Source: Psoroptes ovis
Lineage: Eukaryota; Arthropoda; Arachnida; Sarcoptiformes; Psoroptidae
Reading direction: 5' to 3'
NCBI GenBank assembly: GCA_002943765.1
Contig: PQWQ01000020.1
Coordinates: forward strand, 744,001-808,000
DNA length: 64,000 bases
Position 1 is the first letter of the stretch. Every line of letters begins with the position of its first letter. Position numbers and translations under genes: made by a program. Shown piece by piece: positions 11,001 through 24,800 of the stretch. The notes under the pieces were generated by a model. That model worked only from the letters and a program-made list of their open reading frames with translations. It did no database searches and was not told where the DNA came from.

Positions 11001-14000
11001 TTGAACGAAAATTATATGCCACTTGATTATTATTGGAATATATTGAGATGTTACAATCATCAAAATAATTGACATTCGAAAAATGTGCAAAACTAATCAA
11101 TTTAAATATTCTAAAATGAAAAATATTCTACAATTCTCTTGTCCAAAAATGATTGACATTCGGCCACAAATTTTTGGTCAAAAATTTCATAATTTTGGGC
11201 CAGATTTTATTATTATTATTTGATGTACAAAAGTATATAATTTAATTAACAAATATAAAATCTGTAAAAATTCTATTCCGAAAGTCTATTCAGAAGTCCA
11301 TTTGTTTGTTTCATTTCAAATAAATAGAAGAGAAGAAAGAAACAACAAAAAATTTCAAACCAAACACACGTGACTCTACTGATGTATTTAATGAATCCTT
11401 TGAATACTTATGGAAGCAATTATGTGAATGAGAGAGAAATATCTATGAACCAGAATACCAGACAATTTTTAGTGATGATTTATGTGTGTGTATGTGGTCA
11501 ATTATGACTGACAAAAGTTTGATTCGATATTCGGATGAAATCTCTGAGAATCCAGATTCAGATTTTATAAATATTAATTGGATTAGTTACAAAAGTGGTG
11601 GCCATAATTTTCAAAAATTATTTTTGAAAAAAATGATTTTCATTGATTTTCTAAGCGGAAGTTATATGAGATTGACATTCGCATAGAGAATTCACAAAAA
11701 TAGTATCATTTAATAAAATGATTATTCAAATTTCGGTTGAATCAAAGCCCAAAGACCTTGTGATATATGCGACCCAGCGGCATTGAATAAGACAAACAAC
11801 AAACAACAACAACAACAAAAAACATGTCAAAATTTGATTTAAATTGTCACAAATGTGTAGTTTCTGAAACCAAAAATCAAATATTCATCAATTTGAAATG
11901 ACCTTTCAAATTTTACAAAAAATTTTTAAAATGGAATTTTTTTTTTCAAAAAAAGCAGATGCTTAGAGCTGTTGTTGTATTTATGCTTAGGTCTAAATAC
12001 TTATCAGGCAAAATTAGACAGATTGAAATTTTACAAAAAAAAAAATTCAAAATGTTCAAAATTGATTTTCCATAAATATTAATATGGTGTTCTATCTATT
12101 ATAAGGTCTATGTGTAATTGTATATGTTTGTGTATGTGTGGTCAAAAAGAGAGAGTGAAAAACATCAAAAGCGAAAACATCAAAAATGAAAGGTTAGAGT
12201 TTTTTTGTGTTGCAAAATGAAAGAAATTCATTTAAAAAATTGATTGAAATTTTTTTTTAACAAAAAAAAATTTGCGGAACCCTGGAACCATGAAATTCCC
12301 TGGACGATTTTTGAAGATTTACAAAGTAAAGTAAAGCAAAGCAAATACATTTGCCACCACTGAGCACTGATATATTGAAATGGAATTTGAAATTGGAATT
12401 TTTCTTTGAAAAAATAAAATAATAACATTGATTTATTGTCAAAAAATTTTTTCAAATTTTCAAAATCTCTAAAAAAAATCAGATTTTACAAATTACAACC
12501 AACAAAAAAAATGATAAATAACTACCATTAGTTTAATTAGAACTGATCATTTTTTTAGATGGAATTTGGATGGTGGATCATCCAAAAACATTCGAGATAA
12601 ATTCCTTTTGAAAATGAAATTTTTGAAATTTTCGAAAATTTCATTTTAATTCATTATCTATGGTTTATTGAATTTTGAATGGGCACAAAAAATGTATTCA
12701 AATATCTTGAATTTTGAATACATTTTTCTGCCGAAAAAAATAAAATGTCATTTGTTTACAATTCTGTCATCGATTGAATATTATTAAATCGGAAAATTTA
12801 AACAAATCGATTGAATATAACCAAATTGAATCAATTTTGTATCAATTTCAATTTTTCAAATTCTCTGGTCACGTGTTATAGTTAGTTGATTTTTTTTTGA
12901 AAATTTTAAAATTTTTAATTTTTTTTTTTTTTTGAAGAAAAATGAGATTTTCAAAAATATAAAATATTTATTTACAGGAAGTTTGAATATATTTTTTTCG
13001 GTGAAAAAAAATATTTGGTTATTTGTGTTTATTTGTTGTTGCCAAGTCAATTTGATTGTCATATCAATATATATCTGAGACTATTCAAAAGAAAAAAATT
13101 TTCAATTCAAATATAAATATAAACACGTGAACTCTTACATAACTTTTTTTTGTTATGAAGTTTTTTTTGCTGAAAATTTTCAAAAAAAAAGAAAAAAAAT
13201 TCAAATTATTTTCAAAAATTACCCCAGCGATTCAAAAATTCAAAGGTGATTTATGACTTGTTACCGGGGTGCCGCTTCCATCATCAAACAGTAAATGCAA
13301 AAAATACAAATAGACACGCGTTTAACGTTATTTTTTATGAATGTTTTCTTATGGATTATTATTATGGATTGAATACACAATCAACAACAAAAAAAATATT
13401 CATCCAAAAATCCATTGCTATTGCCATTGACAAATGCCCGAAATTGTCAATTTTATTTTCGTTTCAACATCAATTAAAATATACAAAAATGCATAATACA
13501 CAACACAACCAACCAATATTTAACTGGACGATTTTTTTTCTGGATGCTATTTGTTCATACAGAATAAGGATGTCATTTACATTTCCTTTATGGCCATTTT
13601 TTTGAATTGATATTATATTATTACTGCTTTTTATGTGTGTTTTGCATGCATATATCGGTTATTTTTTTTTGTTGAAAATAGTAATAATAAAAAACATTAT
13701 TATTTTCATAATTTTTTTTGATTAGCAATAAAAAAAGATTATGAAAATTTTAAATTATTTCTGAATGACTGTGTAGGAAAGAAAATGTATAAAATATATA
13801 ATATGCAAATATCAAATAGTGAATAAAAACGATATATGCATAAATATATTTATGAATTTTTTTATATTTCACCAAATCAGTATGCACATTTATTTTTGAT
13901 TAAGTTATTTAAAATCTATTGAAAATGTATTCTTGTGAATTTGATGATGATGATGATGATCAAAAACTATAAATTTTCATTTGATAACCATCATCAATTC

Positions 14001-15914
14001 ATATGGACACATTTGCATGTTTGTACATTGCAAGCTATTACATTGACACATGCCGGCCAGCACATCATAATCACATAGATTTAATATTTGAAAAAATTGT
14101 AATTTTCAAAGTCGAACGTGTTGCGATATTTTTATATTGATGATTCCAAATACATTTATTAGTTCATATAATCCTTTTTATGGCCATAATCAAATGTCGT
14201 TTGGTTAAAAAAAGATTCATATTTAAATTGCATTTCTCATATAAATGAATTTCGGGCAACAAATATATTTATTTTTAATGATTTTCAATAACAAATAATA
14301 TGAATGAATATCAAAATGACAAATGCAAATGACATTAAATATTGCTTGCTAAAATATAAATATCATTGCGGATATGATAAAATATAAATATCTTTCCATA
14401 AATAAATACATTACAATATATTTTAAATAGATCTACATCCTTTCGTCGCGTGTCCAAATTTATATTCATTTAGTAGGACCCGAAAATATTCAAATTTTTT
14501 ATTGACCCAAAAATAGCAAACTTTTGAACAATTTTAAGCAATTTCGGTCCAAAAAACAATTTTGTGCATTATCATTCGGACCCGAAAAAATCAGAATCAA
14601 AATCGATGCTCAAACGTGACTAGAAATCAAAAAATGCCCGAGAAAGGGTGAATCAATAAATGAATTTTGATTGACATTCATAATCATGATAATCATTTTT
14701 GGATAATAAAAATTAACGACCATCATCATCGCAGTTGACTTCTATAAACATAAAAACCTTTAAATGTCTGATTCAATGCGTGTAAATCCAATTAGAAACG
14801 GTGTTCATTTGCTACCGTTTATTGGGTACACAGTTAAAATTCTCATTTTGGCAAATCACAAAATTAATCTAAACTCTTTTTCACTTGTGTCACGTCTATT
14901 TTTTCGGGACTGATAATATTAACATTGAATCAAATGGTAAAACATGTTTGGCACACTTTGGCCATATTTTATCAGCCAAAGAATTTATGATTACGATCAA
15001 AAGAATTTGTTTCTGATTCGTTAAGATCATTGAGTATTGAGTTGAAAAAATATTTTCATCTTAAATTACTTATAATGTTTTGAAAAATCTAATCTAAAAT
15101 TATGTTGACATTTATTTGTTATTTGCTTTTCAACTATAAGCCTAAACTATAAGCATCGTTCAAACTTTCTTACATTTATTCATAAATATGAATCCCTAAG
15201 GAATCCCTAGAGAAAGAACACAGAGGATTGGAATATGTTCGTATTCATCACCCGTAAGGCAACATTGGAACATTTTTTTGTTTTATCAATTTAAACTGGA
15301 TTTTTTTCTGCAAAATTTCATTTGACGACGAACCGAGCATTATCTGAACTGAAGACTGAAGAAATAAATATATCCCATATACACACGGGCTAATTTACCG
15401 GAGACACGTGTATAGGATATATGTTTAGGATTTTGTTTTGTTTTTTTCGTTTGTTTGGTTCAGAGAATAGAGAGAGCCATGTCATGTAGACATAATTTTG
15501 ATTTTACAAAAAATTTTAAATTTTTTTTTGTAAAATTCCAAATCGTATTTAGCATCATTTGATGATTACATCAAATAATATTAAATTATCATTATTATTA
15601 TTTTCAAACATATAAAGGTAATATATTTTTACGATTATTATTATTTGAATTTAAACAAATAATCATATATTTTCAAACATCCAAAATGAAACAATTTTTT
15701 CAAAAAACGGAATTGAACAACATCAAATTTGATTGCGATTGACTTTTTACTAGTTGTTGTTGTTGTTACTGGCGTAAACACAGGGTTTTCACTTAGCGAA
15801 TATTCACACATACACACACATAACCCGATCAAATTCAATAAGGTTATTTCCCAAAAGATTTACTTTGATCGACTTTAGTTGATGAAAAAAATCATGAAAT
15901 TGAAAATTCTAATA

Positions 15915-15994
15915 TTAGATTGTCCGAAAAGTTCATTCGGTTTAATCAATAGAGTTGTTCATGAAAATCGGCCAAAACTTTTCGGACAACCCAT
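15915..15994. mobile_element. Mariner-type MITE, copy 1 (80 bp)
   Basis: Flanked by TA on both sides (15913-15914 and 15995-15996). The ends are inverted: TTAGATTGTCCGAAAAGTT on the left, and on the right the complement of TTAATGGGTTGTCCGAAAAGTT read inward. The TTAGGTTG-type end and the TA target are typical of mariner. There is no coding capacity. The centre differs from the other three copies. Confidence 0.75.
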
Positions 15995-18900
15995 TAAATA
16001 AACATAAATGAATTCATGGTGACAATTGAATTCAAAAGCGAATACAAACGAAAAAGTAAAAAATTTTATTTGATTGTCGTCAATGGACAAATCAATTTGT
16101 TGATAAATAAATTGGTGAATTTTCAACAATTTTCAATTGACACATCTCTCAGTGAATCGATGGAAAAAATTCAAAAATTTAAATTAAATGCTTTAAATTT
16201 TTTGATTCTTTTGTTTTCGGGCCGACAAATGGATCAATTTTATTTTTTGCTTTAAAAAATGGACTCAAACCAAACCCGAAAACCTTTACCGGCTTTCGAT
16301 TGCATAAATAAATAGCAACAACAATCAAGAGATGCGTGAAATTCATTTTTAGGGATATGAACACACGTTTTAATTCATCATTATTTTTAAGAAAAATTCA
16401 AAGATAATCGACCAAAGGACCAACTGCCGATTTTGATTGTTATTCGGTTTGGTTTATTTTCGATTAATTTTTTTCTGAGACTTTTTCACACACACATATT
16501 CGATTATGGATCAATTTATTTCAAGGGGGATATCATTATGCATCCATCCATCCATTCATACATCCATTTTGTTGGTTATTTATATATATTCGATGTTAAA
16601 AACCTTCTCCTCAAAAAAAATTTACATAAAAATGTGAAAATTTTCACATTTGTTAAATTTTTAATTTACATAAGTGCTTTATATTCATTTATTCATATTC
16701 ATAGTGATTGAATGTATTAGGTTGTTGTTGTTTATACAATAATCACATATAACAACAGCACCATTGGAAATTGATTGATGTGTTGATTTTTCAATTTTTA
16801 TTTATTTGTTTGAAAAAAAATTTTGAAACGAAAAATTCATTCAAATGGAAAAAGAGTTGTTTATGCTTGAATATATTCACTTGCTTGTCATCATCAGTCT
16901 TTGGCTATTGATTGAATACAATGTACATAAATGCATAGTTGTAGGCGTCTAAATGTGTAATATGATATGATGTACGAATTGATTCGAAACAACATTTTTT
17001 TTTAAACAATGACAAAGAACCAAAAAAATCCATTATTTGATATTCAGGAGAGGTATAAACCCGTTAAAAGCCCGTTGTTTGTTTGTTACATTTGATTCCA
17101 GAATGAAAAAAAAAAAAAATACCAGATACAAGTCATATCGATTATGTATGGTTAAATTCACACATAAAAAGCATCAATTTTCTTATTTATTTTTGGGTGA
17201 AAAATGCATAGTATAGATGATTTAGAATTATATTTGAAGAACTATCAACCGGATCATTACGACTTGAAACATGGATTGAGCATTCATTCAATTATGTAAT
17301 CCTATTTTTTAACTTTTTGAAAATTAGGAAAATTGTAACGAATATTTTACGGGAAAAATCATCGAACCGATGATCATCAATTGGTCAAATTCAAAATCGA
17401 ATTGATCGATTATTATATCCAAATATTTCGGTGAAATATTTTTCCCAAAAAATAATAATGATGATTGCAAAAAACCGAGAAAAATATAAAACAATTTCCG
17501 CCAATTTTCATTTTTAGAAACTTTCTAGTGGAATTGAAATTGAATTGATAATAATTTGAGGAAATAAAAAATTTAAATGAACAATTCAATTTATAATGAA
17601 TTGATTTGAATGAATATACATGATTTATATTTGAATGATTTGAATCCGAAATGATAGAATTCAATCATATTCTCATATACCAACATGTAAAATGAGTTTT
17701 TTTCAATTATTTTCGGGTTTATATTTTATTAATAATTTTTCATTTCATCGGAATTGACAATGAAGACACGCGTCTATTGCATTTGAATTGAATGTAAAAA
17801 AATTGTCATTGCTTAGATGACTAAGATTGAAAAATAAATGGAAGAAGAAATTTCATATTTTTTCAATCCACAACAACAACAACAACATGACCTGCTGCCG
17901 GCCTTTTTTTTGGATACATATTTTGATTGACTTTGGTTTCGTTCGGTATGAAATGAAATCAATTTAATTCATTTCAATGAAAAAAAAAACACTGAGAGGA
18001 TTGACAATTGGACGCACGTACTAATCACAATGAAAGTAATAATGATTTGACAATAGTCGTCCAAAACATCAGTTTCAAACACACAAAATACACATAAAAT
18101 ATAAATTGAGAACCTAGAAAAAATTTGGTCGTCGGAGACCAATTGTCATGGATAATTAACAACAACAACAAACGAAAACGATGACATGAAAACAGAAATC
18201 TCACCAAAAAAAAATGTATTTAGTGAATTGTGTGAATGTGACAAGCGAAATTGTCAAATGAAAATCACTATGACCGAGATTGATAATAAAAAAATAAAAA
18301 TAAATATTTACAACACGTAATTCATTAACAAATATACATTATTTTACAATGATTCAATTTATGAATTACTGGTGAGAATGTATCGCATTAATCGATTAAG
18401 GTTTCGGTCACATTATATAATAATAAACAACAACAATTAGACCTTTGGCTGGTTTGATGCATTCAAGAATAATGGCCGAATGGGAGTGAATGCTTTTATT
18501 TAGATTTTCATAAATTCACAAAATATTTCAATCAAAATGAATCAAAAAATCAATTAACCAAAATGTTTGGATTTGTTTCATTTTTCACTATCAAAAGCAA
18601 CCAAAATTAAGTTGAAACCATGACTAAATAAGTGAAACATTTTCTCTCGGTTTTAATAATAAACAAGTCAAAATTTAATTTTACAAGCTTTACAAGCCTT
18701 CTTCCATCATATTATATACTGATATTGGGTAATTGACTCTCAAATAATAAAATTTTTTTGTTATTTTTTTGATTTTTGATTTTGACAACGGTGACAGAAT
18801 TCATTAATTTAATTTTGAGAAAATGTAAAATTTTGTAAATTAATTTTCATATTAAAATAAACACATTAATATTACCAGCTATTCACACACACTTTCATGT

Positions 18901-21212
18901 ATAATGAATGGCAGAAAATCAAATAAACAAAATGAAAAATAATAAATACCGTCATCAAATTGATTTTATGGGACAATTTTTTTTTTATTTTGAAGAGAAA
19001 AAAATGTCACCAATCACCAAAGAAGAACCTGCATCGATTTGTTTTTTGTTGAGTTTTGTTGGGAGACCTATGGATGATTCATTTTATTGAAGAAAAATTT
19101 TCAATTTTTGTTTTTGAAATGACATTATAAAATTGAAATATATTTTTAAAAATAATGACCGCAGGGAAAAATTTCAATTTAATAATAAAAACCATTTGGA
19201 ATGGCCATTGGATTATGAATAATTTAGACATAGAAACATTTTTGTTTACACTTGTTTTAATATAAATTAAATCCGGTCAAATGAAATTATTTTTTTTTTT
19301 TTTTTTTGAAAAAAATAAACTTTTAAATAATTAAGTAACCAAAACAAAATAAGGACCAGAGAAAGCATCTTAAAATCTTTTTTTTGAAAAAATGATAAAT
19401 TTGTAACCTCTGGTTCGAAGTGAAAAAGAAGTGAAAAATTTTTATAGAAAAAAGCCATGGTGGTGGTGGCTATGGTCCCAATTGTATCGTTTATTTATTT
19501 CATTTCATTCGAAAAATTTTTTTTTGTTATTTTAGCATCACCAGAAAAAAAACCCGTGTGCTTGGGTACACACACACACACATACACTCAAAGCAGAGAC
19601 AATATTTTTTATTTTTTGTTTCATTTCATTACAAGAATCGGCCATGTGGAAATTGAGTGCGAAATTTTTCCATTTTTTTAGTTTTTAAACTTGTTATACG
19701 CATAACAAATGTGGAAATGAATTGATGGTTATTCGAAAATGAATAAATGAAAACACTTTTTTTCATCACTAAAAAATGCAAAATGTCATTCAAATGGAAT
19801 TGAATGGACAATTCAAATATTTTCAGGATATATTCAATTATTTTTTATTATCACAAAAAAGTTATCATCATCATCATATTCAAATGAACAACTTTATTTG
19901 CATTTTATTTGAAATATATTCAAATATTATTTAAATCATTAATTTTTATTTTTCAGAAATTTTTCGCTATTTTTTTGGATGACCAGAAATTCATTGAATT
20001 TTAAATTTCCGAAAAACAAATAGTAAATGTGAACGATGATGATGATTGTTGAAATTGTTCATTATACCATGCAGATGAATATGAATGTAAAATGTGTTGA
20101 ATTCATTTTCAAATAATGATAATAATAATCACAATAACTGCTGCTACAAGAATATGGACTAATTTGCATTTCGTATGAATGAATTGATTTCATTTTTGAC
20201 AAAAATGAATTAAATTTTTCAATCATTTATAATAAACTTCTATGCGAATTTCTAAGAATTGAGTTCATTTTGATTGAATCCAAAAAAAAAAAAAAATTAG
20301 TGAAAAACTCGAATTTTGAAATCGTAAATTAAAATATATAAAAATTCAATGATTCAAAAAAGTCATAAAAATAATTTTCCATATATGATTCCGATCTGAA
20401 ATAATAAATATTTTTGCATTGTTTCAATGTTTGGAAATATGTTTATTTTTCACTTTTTTGGATTTGGATCATTCCAAATATATTTTGGAACACAGATATC
20501 AATATATTTCAGTGAAATTTTACTAAATTTAAAAACATAAAATTTTCTGAAAAAATAATTATTTTATACACACCACTTAACATCTACACAGCAAACAATA
20601 CTTTTAGCAAATCTGAAGCACACGAAAATCAACTAGAAATCCGATTGACAATCGAAATGTAAATAAATGTGTCGGAATCTTTATGGATAAAATAATTTAA
20701 CTGAAACAAATAACAGATTTTAAAATATTGAACTTTTTTTCGAGTTAAATTCAAATCTGTTCCTTTGTTTCAATTATTTCAATGTTTGTTTGTTTATCTG
20801 CCTATTTACAATAATAAAGAGGAAATAAGCATTACAATTCATTCATTTGACAATTTTTAAAATGAATTTAAATGTTCCGCATTTATATTTGATGCTTTGT
20901 TTTTTATTTGGTGATTCAAGGATTATTTAATAATAAAAAGAATAATTATTTCAATATATATTCAATGATCCTTGAATTCTCATTGATAATGATTTACATT
21001 TATTATCAAAAGTAAAATCAAAAAACAATGCAACCCTTTGAATATATGAATTTCTATTTTCGAAAAATTACAAATCCAATGATTCATTTTTTGTAGCAGC
21101 AGTATTTCACTCTCTGCTTATTTGCTCTGCTACAAAAGGATTGAAATCAATACAAAACAAAAAAAAGGTTATATACCATTGAATTGTGTTTGGTCGATAT
21201 TAATAATAATAC

Positions 21213-21334
21213 AAAGTTTAAAGTTTTGATTCGGAGTTTTAAAATTTATTTTCGTAGTTTTGTATGTAATTTTAAACTGTACAATTACGAAATTCAATTT
21301 TAAAACTATGAATTAAAACTTTAATTTTCTGTAA
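21213..21334. repeat. Palindromic dispersed repeat, copy A
   Basis: A long imperfect inverted repeat. The left arm contains GGAGTTTTAAAATTTATTTT and CGTAGTTTT. The right arm contains the matching AATTTTAAAACTATGAATT and AAAACTTTAA. A central ACAATTACGAAATTC is shared with copies at 28738 and 30918. It is probably a non-autonomous DNA element or fold-back repeat. Confidence 0.6.
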
Positions 21335-21852
21335 TCAAAGCGAAATAATTATTTTTAAATTAAATTTCAATTTTTGATGTTCTGAATAGGAAAAAAATGA
21401 TGGTCGAATTGATGCTTTTTGATAATTATTTTGATGCAGACACGTGTTTTATACCGAATTGTGAACAAAAAAAAACTAAATTCAGCAATTCGAATATAAA
21501 TCAAATACAATTCATTTTAAAGTGTGCTCAGCTTTGTGTTTAATTATTGTTTTTATGTGCACACATCAAAAGCAAAAGAGGTGAAAACTTTTTTTGGCAA
21601 AATTTCACCACAAATCGACTTTTCAAATTTATGAAAATTTTCTCTTTTTTTTCATTGTTATTATTTATGAAATAGATTGAAAATAATTTGAATAATTTGA
21701 TAATTAATCATTGACTTGAATAGAAATAGGCACATAAATAATGAATTAATGATGAAAATTTTTTGATGAATTCATTATAATTGGAAAATAAAAGTAACGT
21801 GTACAAAACGAATCATACAAATAACAATATGAATCATATGTAGAGAAAAATG

Positions 21853-24800
21853 CTATAAAATTGGCACTGAATTTCTTCTTAGCAGCTGCGATGCATTTCT
21901 TAGGGCCAAAGAAATATCATTCAAATGTTTCCGTAGTGTTTTCATTAATCGTTTAATTTTCAGATCAATTTTGGTCACATTATCACGTGTGAATCCATTT
22001 CGGCGATTATTTCGCAGCCATTTTTGTTCATTAATTTCGGTTATTAAATTATATATGCCAGGAAATAACAAGGTACGATAGGAATTCATCGAATAAGTCC
22101 CATAAAGTAAATTTTTAATTTGATAATTATTTTCAATAGGCAATATATTTTGTGAAAAAATTCGTTCGATTGAAATAATCAAATCATTCATCCTTCTTAT
22201 AGCCAAAGGATCATCAGAATGATTGAAATTCATTATTTCACTATTCCATTGCCTGCTGGAATTATCAAATAATTTCAATGATTCATACAAGAAATTGATT
22301 AACTTGGAATCATTTTCATCGATCAATATGTCTTTCAATTGTTGATCCATGGATTGTTGCTGAAAATCATTTAGAATTTGTTTGGATAAATGATGAAAAT
22401 CCAATGGAATAATTGTAGAACATGACAACGAATACAGTAAAATATTCATTAAACGTATACATGATCGATGAAAGTGAAAATTTGGATCTATAAAATTTTT
22501 AACCATATAAAATGTATCATAATTTGTATGATATGCTGGATAACTATTAACCGGGTATTTGTTCTATATATATTTGAATATATATTTCTTATAATCAATA
22601 GATCAATAAATAAAAATTCTATATAATTCAATGCAAACCTTGTCATGTTTGAAATGTAAATTTATCGATGGTACACCTAAACCATATGCGAATGGCACAT
22701 GATCAGAACCAGAACTTAATATTTCGACACTGTTTACAATGGTAAATTAGAATAGATTCGATTGGCTCACTCATACACATTTACCTAACATCATTATTGA
22801 TCGAATCCGCTTTCCATAAATCAAACAATGTTTGATTTGGATCATCTAAGTCTGAATCTTCATCGATTTTATGCGCCGGAATGCGTTTAGTGGCATCAAT
22901 CAAAACATTAGCAAGCGTTGGCGTTGAATCTGGATTCAAATGTGGCCCAGTAACACATACATCTGCATTAATATATGCCACAGCTTCGCGTTCAAGCAAA
23001 TGAGCAAATTGTTCAGTGAATTCAGTCGAACCAATCAAACCTTGTTCTTCGGCTGCCCAACTAGCCCATATCAATGAACGTCTTGGACGCCAACCAGTTT
23101 CACGATGAAATTTTCCAAAAATTTTGGCACTTTCAATAATTGAAATGCCACCGCTACCAGCATCTAATGCACCGTAACTCCATGAATCACGATGATTACC
23201 AACAATCACATAACGGTCTGGTTCGATATGACCATCTAACACTCCAATCACATTATGTACAATTTTTTCCTTTAATTCATTGTTGATTACCATTCGTAAT
23301 CTATAAATGGCAAATGGGCAAAACGAAAAACAATCGAAAATATAAATTATGACATGATTAAATTAAATTATTATTACAATATCACATTTGAACATCTTTT
23401 TCTAATTATTAATGGACGCAATACAAAAACAGAATTAATATACAACATTAACATTTCATAACAATATTCTTGGATGATATTATTATTAGAGAATTCAATT
23501 TAATCAACTAAAAACGAGTCGATCTTCTAACCCAAAGCTTAACTATACACGTGTGAATTAGTAAAACTAGTAGTACTACAGAACAGTCACACATTTAACC
23601 AACCAAACAGCCAGCCACAATAAATAAACATTTATTTATAGAAATAAATAAATAAAATATGTGATAAAATTAAAATTACATTCGATAAATCAAATGCGAG
23701 AGTCCATATATTGAAGAATAAATGCATTTGTGTGGACAATAATCATCATAATAATAATCATAATGCAACTTTATGTATTCACATTCATTTATTCCAAATA
23801 ACTAATAAAAATTTGTTTCTCCTTTTGGTACCTAAACAAACAATATGAACACATTAATTCATATTGCAACTAAACTAAATTCGAAAAAAAACATATTTCA
23901 TCCAAACAAACAAATTTTCAGTTAATTTCAAAAATTGGAAATAATAAAAATAAATAAAATGCAAACAAACACATTTAAAATTGTCAAATCATAAAATTAT
24001 TATTATTAGGTTGTCCGAAAAATTCTTGCCGATTTTCTAATGATTTTCTACGATATAACCGACAAAAACTTTGCGGACAGCACAATATTATTACCAAATT
24101 ATTTGAACTGTGTTTTCACTACTATTTATAATTTACATAAACAATCTATGATTTTTATTTGTTTTTTATTCATCAAATTATTCAGCATTCATTTTGGTTA
24201 TTATCATGCAAAATTGTTATTGTACTATTCAATTGATCTAACAACAACGGCCCAAATGGGACACATTTTCTTTATAATCAAAATTTATAAAAATGAATAT
24301 TCTTCTATTAAAATGCATATGTAGGTGTCGATTTTGAATCGACTAGAATTAATGCATTTCAGTCGATTTCATTTGTTTGTTTGTTTAAGAATATTCAAAT
24401 TATTATTAATTGTTAAACAAAATCGAAGCTTTGAGAAAACACAAAAAATTTAAATTTTCATGAATATTCAAAGAATGAATAAATACTGATCATTGAGTGA
24501 CCAGATTTTCATTCAAATATTGTCATTGTTGATTGAATTTTTGGTAATCAAAGGAGTTTTATTCTATGAAAATTCCCTATGTTTACTTTTCATTTGGTTA
24601 TTTGTTTCATTATTATCAACAACACAATGATGATATTTGTTTGCAATTAAAATTCAAGCATCTGTGGCCAAACATCATACATTGGTGAGGGCATTTCAAA
24701 AAATTTGAATATTTGAATATTCATTCATTCATTAAAATGTATTGAAATTTCAATTTTGAAAATTGTTTGTTCCATAGAAAAAAAAACATTGAACTTACTC

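Larger units (their letters stand above)
8041..21852. other. 13.8-kb stretch with no recognisable gene
   Basis: AT-rich, rich in T and A runs and ATC/AAC triplets. The longest open frame (13246-13605, 119 codons, plus) has random composition. I found a mariner-type MITE at 15915-15994 and one palindromic repeat at 21213-21334. I found no convincing exon, tRNA or large transposon. It could be intergenic DNA or a large intron of a gene whose exons I cannot see. Confidence 0.45.

Noticed and set aside
13246..13605. 119-codon plus-strand open frame
   Set aside because: Composition matches the surrounding AT-rich DNA, no domain, no splice or poly-A context.
15366..15424. Weak inverted repeat ATATATCCCATATACACACG / ACACGTGTATAGGATATAT
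   Set aside because: Imperfect and AT-rich; no target duplication or second copy seen.
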